Source: Cacajao melanocephalus
Taxonomy: Eukaryota; Chordata; Mammalia; Primates; Pitheciidae
Reading direction: 5' to 3'
Assembly: GCA_963573385.1 (NCBI GenBank)
Contig: CAUYLG010033245.1
Location: 1-64,000, forward strand
Length of the DNA stretch: 64,000 nt
In this document: in pieces, positions 38,421 through 51,572 of the stretch
Numbering within the stretch: the stretch's first letter is position 1
Layout of the letters: each line of letters begins with the position of its first letter
Program-made: the position numbers and the translations under genes
The notes under the pieces: generated by a model
What the model was told of the DNA's origin: nothing
Seen by the model: only the letters and a program-made list of their open reading frames with translations
The model's database searches: none

Positions 38421-39029
38421 TCTCAAACTTAATCTTTTTGTCAAGGAATTAAGTTCTAGAGGACAGTAAATGTCTGCAATTTATTTAATGTGGGAAAGAA
38501 TTTGGATGCCCAGAGCGGGACACATTCTGCTTAGTAAAGTTAGAAGAAGCTTTCCAAGATAGTCATGTTAGGAACACATTTTTATAATCTGTAAGCCTCA
38601 ACTCCTTTTCTGATTTGAAGATAATAAAAGTGTGAGAATGTGAGAGCAAACTGGCAAGCAAGAAATAAAAGGTAGAGGGAAATAAAGGAAATTAGAGAGG
38701 CAGAAAAAAACAGTTGAACTCCACGTGAACAAAACCCATGTTTATTTCTACTAAATGTGTAGCTTCCTTGCAGGAGAATGAAGGCAGTGATATTTTCACT
38801 GCTTCATGGTTGCTGTCATCAATATCCCTTCCATGGTCTTGGGCTTCAGTCTCCTGAGTTCTGTAGGCCTTGGCCAATTAAAATGTGCCTAAGCCTTTTT
38901 CACATGCTTTGACTCTGCAGTCCACCCAATGCCAGATGCACTTAAATCTCCCCCAATCCATATCAACTTTAAAAATAATAAGCAGTTTCGAGAGGAAATC
39001 TTCAGGTTATATGTTTATGATTTACATGT
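38421..39029. other. Intronic sequence without recognised features
   Basis: AT-rich sequence with no recognised repeat or gene. The same holds for 39501-40144. Confidence 0.4.
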
Positions 39030-39500
39030 GATATGTTCCCATTAAGAAAAGTTTAAAAATACTTCTTTCCTCATCACCTAAATGCAGTTCCAGGAATCCT
39101 GTTGTATTTCGGTCTAGTCTTTTTAGAATTTCTGCAAACATTTTATATAATTATAATGCTATAGAAAATATATTTTATCCTGCATTTTTTCTGACAAGGT
39201 GGTAAAACTTTATAAAAATTGTTTAGTCACTAATTAGTATTTTATCAAATAGATGTAAATTGATGTAAAATTTTATTGAAACATTCCTTTCTTGATTGCC
39301 ATTTGGGTCATTTCCATGTGTTTACAGTTATAAATAACATTGTAGAACATCTTTATGTCTAATGTTTTTCAGTTACTACATTTATTTCTGTATGTCTAAT
39401 TCTCAAAAGTAGAATTATGATGCCAAAAAGGATATAAACATTTAAAGCTCTTGATGAATTATTACTGAATATTGCCAACAGCAGGGCTTTGAATGAATTA
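39030..39500 (-). mobile_element. Old L1M/HAL1 LINE fragment, antisense
   Basis: 'gattgccatttgggtcatttccatgtg', 'ctcaaaagtagaattatgatgcc' and 'aaagctcttgatgaattattactgaatattgcc' resemble the reversed L1M/HAL1 3' region. Strongly diverged; the family is uncertain. Confidence 0.5.
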
Positions 39501-40144
39501 CATTATTAGTTTTCATCAAATCCTTGTGATTTAGCTTAAATTTTAAAAAATTAATTAGTATTTTTCTACTTTTTTCATATCTTTTATTGTGTTTTTTTTT
39601 GTTTTTCTTTCTGTTTTTATTTGTATGTAGGTATTTGCGTATGCATATATTTTTGCTTTAATTTGCTTTATAATTCTGGGGACTAGAGTGGAAAAGCAAT
39701 AATTTTCTTTTCGATGTTTCTTTCCTGTGTGTTGCCATTATAAATTGTGGCTAATTGGGGAAATTGAATAAGATCATGTTTAGAGGTCTATGGTTGTTTA
39801 ATAATGAGAAGTGATGGACATGTAAATTTCTTCTTTAAATATAGATTTCTGCAGTGATTTACTCTGTGAAGTATTTTATCTTTCATCCATTTATTCATTT
39901 ATTTATTAAGTCATTTACTAGTGCTGAACTCAGTTAATACGTAAAAGTGGACATGACAGTTTTCCTCCTAAAACTGAGTTAGAAGAGAAGACTAAAACTG
40001 ACTTGGGATGGTATATTATTTCAAAAGTCAAAGATTTTTGTATCCTTTCCTATTTTACCCTGGGTTTTCCTTTCCTCCGTTGGGGCCTTATGTCAATGTT
40101 TGGACAATGAGGAGATTAATTTAATCACAACAGCTACCATGAGA

Positions 40145-40318
40145 GAAGCCTGGCATAGAGCAGGTATGGGGTTTTCTCCTGTGCATCAGCTCAATTGTGC
40201 TTCAGCACAACCAGTTCATTAATGAGGAAACTGAAGTTCCAAGAGGGCAAGGGACTTGCTGACAATCAAGCTTGAGTCAGTATTGAACTCTTCTCACTCC
40301 AGCGCCCTTGTCATTACC
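40145..40318 (-). mobile_element. MIR SINE, antisense
   Basis: 'ttcattaatgaggaaactgaagttccaagagggcaagggacttgctga' is the reversed MIR core, with a decayed 5' part after it. Confidence 0.6.
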
Positions 40319-41559
40319 CTGTGACACTCTGCAGAAGTGAAAGAAACTCGTGATCAGAATGAAGCCTTAGCTCCTGCACACGGCTTGGCATACGAGTCTC
40401 TTTCTCTGCCTGCCAGGCTGGTTCCTGGTTATCCCTCAGGCCATAAGAGAAGCATTCACTTCTCCTGAGCCTTCCCTGGGCTTTCCCTTTCCTCTTACCA
40501 CACCATGCATCCCAGAGTGCAGCCTCACCAGATGCCATCCAACCCTCAGTGCCATGCTGTGTCACAGCCCTGCTAGACTTGGGGCTTCTCTAGGGTGAGG
40601 CTTGCCTCTTATTTATTTGTCTGTCCCCAGGGATGGCCTAGGACAGAGGTAGGCACAGGGATAAAGCGCTTACTCAAAGTCTCTTACCCTTTCAAAAATC
40701 AAAGTAAATGTTCAATGAGTAAGAAATGAGAGTGCGTAGAAATGCATTCATGTGCATCTTTCTTAAACATGAATGATCAGCAAAATTGCTGGGGTCCAGT
40801 TGCAGCAAGGGCAAGGAGGGAGCAGAGGAGGGCAGGGGTCCTCTGCCCTGGGCCTCGTGGAGGGCAGAGTCAGTCTTTCTGGAGTCAGTTGCCACACAAT
40901 TGACTAAGTTGGCCCCTTTATAACTCCTTGCTGCTTAATTCTGTTTGGTGATGATTGGTTTGGGATAATATAGGCCAAAGATCAAGATCAAGGAAAGCCC
41001 CCACTGTACCTCCCTTATTAAATTATTCTGCTTTGGATTTTGAGCATTGCCAAGCAAATCTCATTATGAATTCTTCAATTACTTTCTTTTACGATTTTTA
41101 TAATTTGATAGAGTAAGCTCTAGAATCAAACCAATATCCATGCCATCATGCTAACCTTGATTATTTTCAAACTTCTCATTAGAGAAAGTGGGAGGATGTT
41201 GACTTCCCTTAAATCTGATTTTATTTTTCAGATTTCCTCTGCCCTGCAATTTGCTTTGTACCCAGGTCTGATGTGCTTCACCTTAGTGCTGGCTATAAAT
41301 GTGGGCTGATTCCATTCTGTTTGTTCCATTGAATAGTATTGCTTTGGGTTTTATGACTTAAGTTTTTATGTTTTGAACTGAATTGTTTTGTTATTTGATT
41401 ACATTAAAATCAAGAAGAAATTTCTAATGAGAATAATTTTGATTTATTATGTCAGCCAGATTGTTGACAATTTTTGTTTAGCTTATTTTTATTTCTACTT
41501 TGTTGGCATAATATTTATTCAGGAGCAAAAAGGGAGAAAAAGTAAAGAAAGATAACATT
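40319..41559. other. Intronic sequence without recognised features
   Basis: Balanced in the first half, AT-rich in the second (41000-41560). I see no repeat or gene. Confidence 0.4.
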
Positions 41560-41705
41560 TACAAAGAAATTAATATGTGTGGCATCGTGCTAATGCACTT
41601 TATCTTCACCAATGAGAACACTTGGTGGTGTTTCCATTTTGCAAATAAGGAATGCAAAACTCAAAAAAACTAAATCATTTTCCCAAACATTAGCTGTCTC
41701 TTTCC
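41560..41705 (-). mobile_element. MIR SINE fragment, antisense
   Basis: 'catcgtgctaatgcactttatcttcacc', 'ttccattttgcaaataaggaatgcaaaactc' and 'taaatcattttcccaaac' match reversed MIR. Confidence 0.55.
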
Positions 41706-41844
41706 ACCAGTTTTGTATCTTTTTATTGCTATTATTATCATTGTCATCATTATTTTGTCATCATCAAAAAGATAAAACATATTTGGGTAGAAGTAGTGGT
41801 TTCCACTGGGATGGGGTGCTCCAATAAAAAGTGGATAGGTCTCT

Positions 41845-43120
<1,276 letters not shown>

Positions 43121-43298
43121 GGCAACATAGCATAGTGAATAGAGAATGGGATTTGAGTCTGAAAGAACTGGATTTGGCCCTTGCATCTATCTTTTGCCAG
43201 CTGTGAGATCTTGGGCAAATTAATGGGCTCCTGAATGATAAGACTAATAATACCAGGTCTTACCAGAGTTATTGTAAAGATTAGAAGTGATGTGAAAG
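43121..43298 (+). mobile_element. MIR SINE, interrupted by an Alu
   Basis: 'gcaacatagcatagtgaatagagaatggg', 'cagctgtgagatcttgggcaaatt' and 'ttaccagagttattgtaaagattag' are in MIR order up to the Alu. A short continuation ('agagcacaatgccttgc') follows the Alu at about 44007. Confidence 0.72.
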
Positions 43299-43993
43299 GG
43301 CCAGGCATGGTGGCTCATGCCTGTAATCCCAGCAGTTTCGGAGGCTTAGGCAGGTGGATCACTTGAGATCAGAATTTCAAGACTATCCTGGGCAACATGG
43401 TGAAACCCTACTCTACTAAAAATACAAAAATTAATATACCATGGAATACTATACAGCCATAAAAAGGAAAAAGATCATGTCCTTTGCAGGGACATGGATG
43501 AACCTGGAAGCCATTATCCTCAGCAAACTAATACATGAACAGAAAACCAAACACTGCATATTCTCCCTCATAAGTGGGAGCTGAACAATGAGAACACATG
43601 GACACAGGGAGGGGAACAGCACACACAGGGGCCTGTGGATGGGGAGCAGAGGGATGGCATCAGAATAAATAGCTAATGCATGCAGGGCTTAATACCTAGG
43701 TGATGGGTTGATAGGTGCAGCAAGCCACCATGACACGTATTTACCTATGTAACAAATCTGCACATCCTACACATGTATCTCAGACCTTCAAATAAAATAA
43801 AATAAAATACCAAAATTAGCCTGGCATAGTGGCACATGGCTATAGTGCCAGCTACTTGGGAGGCTGAGGCACAAGAATCACTTGTTCCTGGGAGATGGGG
43901 TTTGCAGTGAGCCAAGATCGTGACACTGTACTCCAGCATGTGTGACAGAACAAGACTCCATCTCAAAACAGCAACAACAAAAAATTTAAAAAA
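43299..43993 (+). mobile_element. Alu SINE, split in two by an L1 insertion
   Basis: Left part 43299-43433 starts GGCCAGGCATGGTGGC. The right part from 43819 begins 'gcctggcatagtggcacatgg' and ends in an A-rich tail. Target duplication AGAAGTGATGTGAAAG (43283-43298) against AGGAGTGGTGGGAAAG (43994-44009), 13 of 16 matching. The split lies in the A-rich middle region. Confidence 0.95.
43434..43804 (+). mobile_element. L1 LINE 3' end inserted inside an Alu
   Basis: L1 3' sequence from 'atataccatggaatactatacagcc' to 'cacatgtatctcagaccttc' with an AAATA-rich tail. Target duplication AAATACAAAAATTA (43420-43433) against AAATACCAAAATTA (43805-43818). It is therefore younger than the Alu around it. 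Confidence 0.95.
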
Positions 43994-44038
43994 AGGAGTG
44001 GTGGGAAAGAGCACAATGCCTTGCAAAGCGTATTTTAG

Positions 44039-44227
44039 CATTGTAGTTCTCAAAGGGTGGGCCATGTTCTAACACTGCCAGCATCGTTTGGGAACTCGTT
44101 GGAAATGTACATTCTTGGACTCCATAGAGCTGATGAATCAGAAGCTGGGCAACAGGAAGGTTAGCAATCTGTGTTTTAACATGCCCTCCAGGTGATTCTC
44201 ATAGCTTCTGAGTTTGAGAACATTTGC
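44039..44227. mobile_element. MER5A (hAT-Charlie MITE), opposite orientation to 25506
   Basis: 'attgtagttctcaaagggtggg', 'gggaactcgttggaaatgtacattctt', 'gcaatctgtgttttaacatgccctcc' and 'gagtttgagaac' make a complete but diverged copy. Confidence 0.72.
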
Positions 44228-44427
44228 TTGAACAAATGGTGGTGTTGAATTTTAGAAACTGAGGCCAAGGGTGCCCACTGATGCTGTCCGTGAAGCGTCT
44301 GAATGAGACTTTGGGGTGGAGAGCTGGAGGGGCAAACAGGATGTGCCCCATTCAGCAGCTCAGTCAAGCCAAGATCAAGCCTCCTGATTTCCCAGATTCT
44401 AGTTTTCATCCCTTTGTCTTTTATTCA

Positions 44428-44525
44428 ATCACTTTACACATATTTACTTAGCACCAACTCTATGCCAGACATCATTCTAGGGGAGCAAACAGGACATGCA
44501 TGGTCAAGGAGCTTACATTCTTCTC
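44428..44525 (-). mobile_element. L2 LINE 3' end, antisense
   Basis: 'attcaatcactttacacatatttacttagcaccaactctatgccagacatcattctagg' and 'aaggagcttacattct' are the reversed L2 3' end. Confidence 0.65.
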
Positions 44526-44530
44526 TTCAT

Positions 44531-45309
44531 GTGTGTGTGTGTGTGCATGTGTGTGTGCATATGTGTGTGCATGGCGCACAGAGAGTATATGCACAGTCCT
44601 GTTCCTGTGCCTTATGGGCTATTTGACCCCGTGTATGCTTGTCATCTGTGCACCTTGAATTCATGTATTTAAGTTGTTTCAGTTCCCTGGGATGGCATTC
44701 TTCATTCTGTATTCTTTTCCCTTTGTAATCTATTTTGTATCTAGGCACACTAATTCACTCTCTCTTTTAGGTCATTCTTAATTTTTCCCATGGAATAACT
44801 CAGATTAGATTATTGTTTATCATGGTCTTTGGACAATTTAAAATTTCGACAAATCATTAAAAAATCAATGTGTCCCTTTTCCCTACTGACAAGTTGCTGA
44901 TAGTCCCTAGTTTTGCTGATAGTGTACAATTTCAGATTTTGAGAAAGGAGTCATTGATTTTTTCTGACTTAGGATTTTCTTTTTCCTTTGTACCAAAGCA
45001 GCTTCTTTTTTCCTTGGAAATATAAGAAATCTTATTTTACTAGGACAATTTTTGGTTTACTAAATAAAACTATTCCTCCCCAAAGTGCTGGAGGCTCCAA
45101 AAGGGAATGCAGCCTTATGGCTCCATAGGGTCAGATGCTATAGGCAGATGTCATTAACAAAAGTTTGACAAGAATCTGGCAGCAGAAGAGGGAAAAAAAA
45201 ACAGCATGAGGACAGAGTCAGTTGCTTAGGGGGCTTAAGTTGGCTCTTTGGGGCTACTGATGCTGAACTTTTGATGTGGCAGAGAAGAAGCCATTTGTAG
45301 TCAAGGAGA
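44531..45309. other. Short GT-rich run, then intronic sequence without features
   Basis: GT-rich with GC/AT interruptions at 44531-44577. The remainder is AT-rich with no recognised family. Confidence 0.4.
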
Positions 45310-45405
45310 TCTGAGGAGGAGTTGAAGCTCTGCCAATAGCTAATTCTGTGGCCTTGGGTACAGTTCTTTTTGAGCCTCAATTTCCCTGGGTGGAAAATAT
45401 ACACA
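45310..45405 (+). mobile_element. MIR SINE fragment, weak
   Basis: 'agctctgccaatagctaattctgtggccttgggtacag' and 'gagcctcaatttccctggg' match the MIR core. Confidence 0.5.
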
Positions 45406-45689
45406 GTTTGGACCACGGAAGTTTATCCTGAACTTTCTCAGAAATTCAGGGAATGGAATTGATGGTAAGGGAAGAGTGGCTGGTAAAGCAAAAAGTAGAG
45501 TTCTTTTCAAGAAGATGTTCAGTGTTACTTTCCTTTAAAATTTGTTTTTAGTAGCCTTGGTCTCAACTCTATGGCTTCCCTTATTCCATTTATTACTCCA
45601 ATTCAACATCCTGGAGCCTTAATACTATCTTTCTTTCTAAACCTATGTTCAAGAGAAGATCAGAAATTATTTGACCCCCAGGTCTAAAT

Positions 45690-45876
45690 GTTTACATCTT
45701 AGCTTTAGCATGCATTAAGATCACCTGGAAAGGTTATTAAAACATAGCATTTTGGACCTCGTTCCAAGAGTCTCTTATTTAGTGAGTCTTGGGATGGGAC
45801 CTGATAATTTACATTTCTTTTAAGTTCTTCAGTGAGCTGATACTGCTTGTCCAGAAAACACACTTTGAGAACCTCT
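45690..45876. mobile_element. MER5A (hAT-Charlie MITE)
   Basis: 'tttagcatgcattaagatcacctggaaaggttattaaaac', 'gataatttacatttcttttaag' and 'cacactttgagaacctct' make a near-complete copy. 45890-46025 after it resembles an old MIR3-type SINE. Confidence 0.75.
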
Positions 45877-46149
45877 AGTCTATAGCATAGACTTTGAGAA
45901 TGCCAGAGTTGGAGAAGACTTTAAGGACCATCTTTGCACCTCTTCCATTTTTATAAATTGACATGAAATCAGTAATTGGGCCAAGACCGTGATCCAGCCT
46001 AGTCTAACGGTTTTTCTCATTTACTAGGCTGGTGGTTGAGGACAAGTTAAACTATTATTTATTCCAAGGTAATGACATTGTTATCAGGATCCAAACTTTA
46101 AGCTATAAGATAATGCTGGTAATGATTGTTATGATCATCAGAATAACGT

Positions 46150-46290
46150 GTTGTTGTTTGAGTTTCTTCAATGCACCAGGCACGTTCCACACTGTCTTTT
46201 CCTGTGACAAGTGTGTGAAGTGGGCATGCTATTCCTGTCTTTTAGGTGAGGGCATACAGCTCAGAGGGCTCAGCTAGCTGGCCAAGGATG
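46150..46290 (-). mobile_element. MIR SINE fragment, antisense
   Basis: 'tcaatgcaccaggcacgttccacactgtc', 'gtgtgaagtgggcatgctattcctgtcttttaggtgaggg' and 'gagggctcagctagctggccaagg' are reversed MIR. Confidence 0.5.
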
Positions 46291-46427
46291 CTACAGGAAG
46301 ACCTTGTCTGTCTTCAAACCCTTGTTCTCGCCAACATACCATGCCATGTGCTCTATGAACTGGGATTGAAAATTCTATAAAGGAAGTTTAAAAATCAAAG
46401 GGCAGATAACATAACAGAAAAGGCATT

Positions 46428-47341
46428 ACTGTTATTGTTGTTGCTGTTGTTGAGTTGTTTGAGTTTCTTATAAATTCTGGATATTTGTTCCTCCATTAAA
46501 AAGTGGGCAAAGGACATGAATAGACATTTTTCAAACAAAGACATACAGATGGCCAATAAGCATATGAAAAAATTCACATCACTAGTCATCAGAGAAATGC
46601 AAATTAGACCCACAGTGGTATATCATTTACACCAGTCAGAATGGCTGTTATTAAAATGACAAAAAATAACAGATCTTAGTGAAGATGCAGAGAAAAGGGA
46701 ATGCTTCTATAATGTTGGTGGGAATGTATATTACTACAACTTCTATGGAAAACAGTATGTAGATGTACCAAAAAACTAAAAGTAGAACTGCCCAGCAAAC
46801 CCCCTACTGGGTATCTATTCAAATAAAATTATTATATCAAAAAAATAACTGCAGTTATATGTTTATAGTAGTTCTAGTCATAATAGCAAAGATATGGACT
46901 CAACCTGTGTCCATCAACAGTTGATTGGATAAAGAAAATGTGAGATATATATATATATATATGTATATTTATGCAATGGAATATTATTCAGCCATTAAAA
47001 ATAATAAAATCATGTATTTTGCAGTACCATGGATAGAACTGGAGGTCACTATCTTAAGTGAAATAATTCAGAAACAGAAAATCAAATACTACATGTCCTC
47101 ACTTGTAAGTGGGAGCTGAATAATGTGTACACCTGGACATTGAGTGTGGAATAATAGACGTTAGAGACTTGGAAAGGTGGGAGGGTGGGACGGGGGTAAG
47201 GGATGAGAAATTACATAAAAGGTACAATGTAGGCTATTTGGGTGATGGTTACAATAAAATCCCAGACTTCATTACCATGCAATATATCCATGTAACAAAC
47301 CTGCATTTGTACCCTTTAAATTTATACAAAGAAAAAAAAAA
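46428..47341 (+). mobile_element. L1 LINE with 5' inversion, 3' end plus strand
   Basis: 46491-47341 is sense L1 from the ORF2 C-terminus ('aaaaagtgggcaaaggacatgaatag') to a poly(A) tail. The first 60 bp (about 46430-46490) are L1 in reverse: on the minus strand they encode [13 protein letters not shown], which precedes the sense part in a normal L1. This is the twin-priming 5' inversion structure. A candidate target duplication GAAAAGGCATT (46417-46427) recurs as GAAAAAGGCATT (47353-47364), about 11 bp after the tail. A TA run (about 46946-46963) has grown inside it. Confidence 0.9.
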
Positions 47342-47364
47342 GAAACTCATGGGAAAAAGGCATT

Positions 47365-48124
47365 GGTGGCCTTTTTTGAGATGTAAAATTACTCTCATTC
47401 TCTCTACCCACTGCTGTGCTCCTCACTATTGACTATGTTATTCTATGATACAGGAATACCAGGATGGGGCAGGCAGTCATTTGCAGAAATCCTGGCGTAT
47501 GGCCATCAGGAGCCATGTTCTACTGCTGTAGCCTGGGGACACCTCCATCCTCTGTTCTCCTGCCCAGATCATGGACAGCCTCTCTTGGACTTCCCTGACA
47601 AAGCTAAGGGCTGCCCTTATGTCTGTGCTCTACATGCCACACAACCCAGAGGACAGCCCATTGCCAGATGGCCTTTTCTGCCTTTTGGTTGTGTCATCTC
47701 ATTGTCCAGCCCCATCCTGTTCACTCTGGGCTGCAGCCAGGAGCCAAACTGACTTTGTGCCCTGTGGACCCTCAGGAAAGCAGCTTTTTCAGTAATTGTG
47801 GGGAGTTCAGCTGCAATCTCTTTCCTCTACCCTGAGCCTGTCCTGGTTTGCCTTCTTTTGCTGGTCCAGAGTCTGATGCAGATAAAAAGTCTTTACCTTT
47901 CATTCTTTGGGTAGCAGGTTTCCTGGCAGCCTCCTAGCTGGGTCCACCAATGGTCTGCCTCACAACCTCACATTATTTTGATTTTGCATTACCTCTCTCC
48001 ATTGTTTTCTCTTTAGTGATGGGCTCTTCATTTCCAGTTGAATGTCAACTTCTTCTGAACCCTTCATGGTTCTCCAGCAGCTTGGTACCTGAGTCCTCTT
48101 CTCTGCTGCCTCCCTGAGGGCAGT
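47365..48124. other. Intronic sequence without recognised features
   Basis: Unique-looking sequence; two overlapping plus-strand ORFs (47429-47795) are chance frames. Confidence 0.4.
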
Positions 48125-48605
48125 GGTGCTCACAATCATACACATACTCATACACACAGTTACACATAAACACATTCATCAACCTGTACACATTTATACA
48201 ATTCTCACATGTATACACACATACCTGCACACACACACATTCCCTCACACTTACACATGTGCACACACATAAGAAGTCTCACACCTTCACATACATTCAC
48301 ACACAAACAGAGTCATGCCTGCACATACATTATTTCAACATGCACACACACACCCATACACACACTCACACATTCCCATGTACACATACAAATGAGTACA
48401 TACCTGTGCACACTACCATGTATTATCAAATGCACACACACCCACCCATACATTCTCATGTGCATCCACACATACACAACTATGCACACATATCTCCCTC
48501 ACACTTACATATAATGCACATACACAATTCTTACACACATAAATACACACATACACTCTCCTGCATGCACACACTCGCATGCATACACACTGCATTCTCA
48601 CACAC
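48125..48605. repeat. Degenerate CA-rich simple-sequence tract
   Basis: About 480 bp of ACACAT/CATACA/CACTCA-like units with no perfect long run. It yields long His/Thr-rich or Cys/Val-rich ORFs on both strands that are artefacts. Confidence 0.9.
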
Positions 48606-49174
48606 TGTGTTGCTGACTGGGTGAAGGTGGGGGAGTGACTGGCAGGAGGGCAGTAGGTGGAGGAAAAATGCTTCAATCACAGCTGACAGATGGATCTCCT
48701 GACCATCTGGGAACTGAAGGAAGGAGGAGGAAATGGAACTTGCCTTGAGCCCTCATGCTGTGCCAGGCACAGTGTTTTGCCTTCGGGAATTTCCTACTCA
48801 CAGCTGTCCTTTTAGGAAACAGTTCTTAGCCCCTGAGACCGTAGGGTCACTGGGGAGCTGGGCTGTGACAATGGGCACCCTGCTTTTTCTACTGCACTGT
48901 GCACAAGGAAGGAGGCCGAGCCTCTACAGTCACCTTCAATATCCATAGTCACAAAAAGTGAGGCTTGCCAGGCTGCAGGAAACATAGGCAACACAGAGAT
49001 GTTTAAAACCAACAAAAACCACCCATGATGGCACCTCCCAAAGATGACCATGGCTTCTATTTGGAGCTTACTTTTGATTCTTCACAAACATACAGTTTTA
49101 CATAGTAATTTAAGAGGAGGTCACAATGTCAATACTCTAGTGTAACAGATTCTTTTTCTGCTAAACAATGTAAG
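48606..49174. other. Intronic sequence without recognised features
   Basis: No repeat or gene recognised. Confidence 0.4.
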
Positions 49175-49395
49175 ATTATCATTTATTCACCACTTACCAT
49201 ATGTCAAGCAAGATTCTAAACACAACACACATATTGAGGAATTCAGTCCTCATCAGGACTCTGTGAGGTAGGGACCAGTTTATATCCAGTGGAACTGAGA
49301 CTCAGAGATGTTAAGCAATTTGCCTGCACAGGCAGCCAGCAATGGGGCTGGGGTTTAAACTCATACAGTTGGACTCAGTAACCCAGGCTGGTTCA
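49175..49395 (-). mobile_element. MIR SINE, antisense
   Basis: 'catttattcaccacttaccatatgtcaagcaagattctaaac', 'ctctgtgaggtagggaccag', 'gagactcagagatgttaagcaatttgcc' and 'gcaatggggctggggtttaaact' follow reversed MIR. Confidence 0.75.
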
Positions 49396-49439
49396 CGGCT
49401 CAGGGATGCCTCTTTTTTCCCATGGAAATTTTCCTTAAC

Positions 49440-49790
49440 AATCAGTGCTCTTTTAAAACACCCTATTAATGGTAACATAATATTCCACCATCTAGCACTA
49501 TCATTTGCCTAGCTGATTCTCAATTATTGAGCATTTAGGTTGTTTTCAACTTCTGACTAGTTTAAGCAGTGTTGGCCTGAAAAAAATCTTTATGCAAACA
49601 TTTTTTGAAAATTGAATAATTCCTTAGGATAAGTCCCACGGAGTAGAATTACTGCATGTACACATTTTAAAAACATTCAATTCTCCCCAACAAATTGCCA
49701 TTCCAGAAATATTATGCCAGCCACACTCCCACCAGCAGACTGCAAAATTGTCTTTTTCTCTGCAGATGGTCTGGGTTTTTACTGTTGCAT
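49440..49790 (-). mobile_element. Old L1M/HAL1 LINE fragment, antisense
   Basis: 'ttgagcatttaggttgttttcaac', 'ccttaggataagtcccacggagtagaattac' and 'ccacactcccaccagcag' are reversed L1M/HAL1 landmarks. Confidence 0.6.
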
Positions 49791-50254
49791 CTAATTTGGC
49801 ATGGTGCATACGTAATACAGGTATGACTGTAGCCAGGGTTCAGGCTGCATGTGGTAATGTGTTGCCATTGTATAAACATGACTATAGGATCTAAGACTTG
49901 GGATGCTTGAAAAGGCTGAGCTCTGCTTTGTCAGGATAAACAGTGGCTGCAAGCAGAGGCAGAATGCACTCTGCGTGGGTGGTGAATACACATGAGAATG
50001 TGTCAGGTTTCCAAAGAGTCCCTGATGTACAGAGAAGGGGCAGACCCCATGTCCTCCCTTCTTCCAGAGTTTCAATGACTCCATAAACCACTTCTGTTTC
50101 TAAAGCTAGGGAAAGACAAGCATTGCCATTTCTGTGTGTGATCCGTCACCAGCAATGTTCCCTGGGAAGTGGTCCAAGAGCAAAGACAGCAGGTGAATTT
50201 TCCCCGGTCCATTCTTCATGAGTCCAACGAGGGCAGAGGAGACAGCACAGACTT

Positions 50255-50450
50255 CTTTGGAGCCAGATGTAACTTAGGTCGACATGGCTCCACTATTCAT
50301 AATTCAGGCTTGTTTGGGACACATCACTTAATTTTTCTGAGCCTCAGTTTCTTTGTCTGTAAATGAGGTGGAATCTTCTGCCCTTGAGAATTATTTCATG
50401 GATAAAAAAGGGATCAGCTTTCTGAAGGCCTTGGTACTCAGTGGGTGCCC
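50255..50450 (+). mobile_element. MIR SINE
   Basis: 'acacatcacttaatttttctgagcctcagtttctttgtctgtaaatgagg' is a well-kept MIR core, with a weaker 5' and 3' part. 49791-50254 before it shows nothing. Confidence 0.7.
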
Positions 50451-51572
50451 CACACCTACCTTGCACCTGGCACAAGGGTTGCCTGGCTTCCTTCTGTGCT
50501 CCTTTCTCATAGCATTTTTGACATGTTTGCAGCACCAGCGTTCTCATTTGTGGGAGCAGTGTGGTTGCTTGTCCCTTTCCAAAGCAGTTAGGATGGAATG
50601 GAATAGCATGATGAGGTTCTCGCCTTGAAGGCTGATGTCTGCGAAGGGTTGTGCTCCAAGTGAGTTGCAAAAGGGGTGGAATCAGTGGAGCAACAGAAGG
50701 CAATGCGATCTCATTTTACTGCCAGTATGAAGTTATGGAACACAAGCAAGTCATCCAATACCCCAGCTCACTTGTGGCTTTGCTTATAGAGCCCAACCTT
50801 CCTCCAGCAAATGCAGGCCAATTGTATTCCTCTAAATGTTAGGGAGGATGCTGTAAGTGTACAGCCAGACTCACTCGCCGTGTCAATGTTTTTTTTCCTT
50901 TTGTGACACTGCACAGTGCAGGTAGACTGAGAAGGGAATCTGTTTGCTAAGGCGTTTGCTGGGAGACAAGGCTGGGTGGTCTCTGTAGCTGCTGTGGTCC
51001 TGGAATCCCAGGGATGGATGCTTACATGCTTCTGACTTTCTGTCATGCCAAGATGTTCTTCCTCCTTCCCCTAAAGTTTCTGCCTCTATTCTTTTTTATG
51101 TCTGGACCATGTTCGTTTGTTTGTTTTTCTTTTAGGGAAAGGGGAGAATGAAATGAAGCAAAATGTTTAGAAGTAGGCCAAAAATGTCAAGGAGACTTTC
51201 CCAGGTTGAGTATTACCAGTGGTGCTTGAGTATTACCAGGGAGCCCGTGCCCTGGAGAGGTCTGAGAGCTCTCCCAGGCCTTTGTGTCCTGTTGACGGGC
51301 CAGGGCACTGCCCCAGTGGAGCCAGGGGCACGCGGGGGATGCAGATTGGGTTGGGTGTCTGTGTTGTGCGTGATAGCACAAACTGTGAAACAAGGTTAAA
51401 TAAAGATAACACTTTCACCCGCTTGTCTAGAAAATCATTACTTATCCCACTCTATTAGGTGATGATCCGTCTTTTAGAGTATTACCTTTCACATGTGTAC
51501 ACAACAGCAATAAATACTGTATCTATCAATAATGATCATTCTATTTTTTCTGCCACTTTCCTTAAGTATTCC
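50451..51572. other. Intronic sequence; one 20-bp tandem duplication
   Basis: No gene or transposon recognised. TTGAGTATTACCAG occurs at 51206-51219 and again at 51226-51239, a 20-bp-period doublet. Confidence 0.5.

Noticed and set aside
48125..48605. CRISPR-like spaced repeats
   Set aside because: No constant repeat unit and no spacers; the genome is mammalian and the tract is simple CA-rich sequence.
48045..48676. Cys/Val-rich and His/Thr-rich ORFs that might look like small secreted peptides
   Set aside because: Low-complexity frames of the CA-rich tract on both strands.
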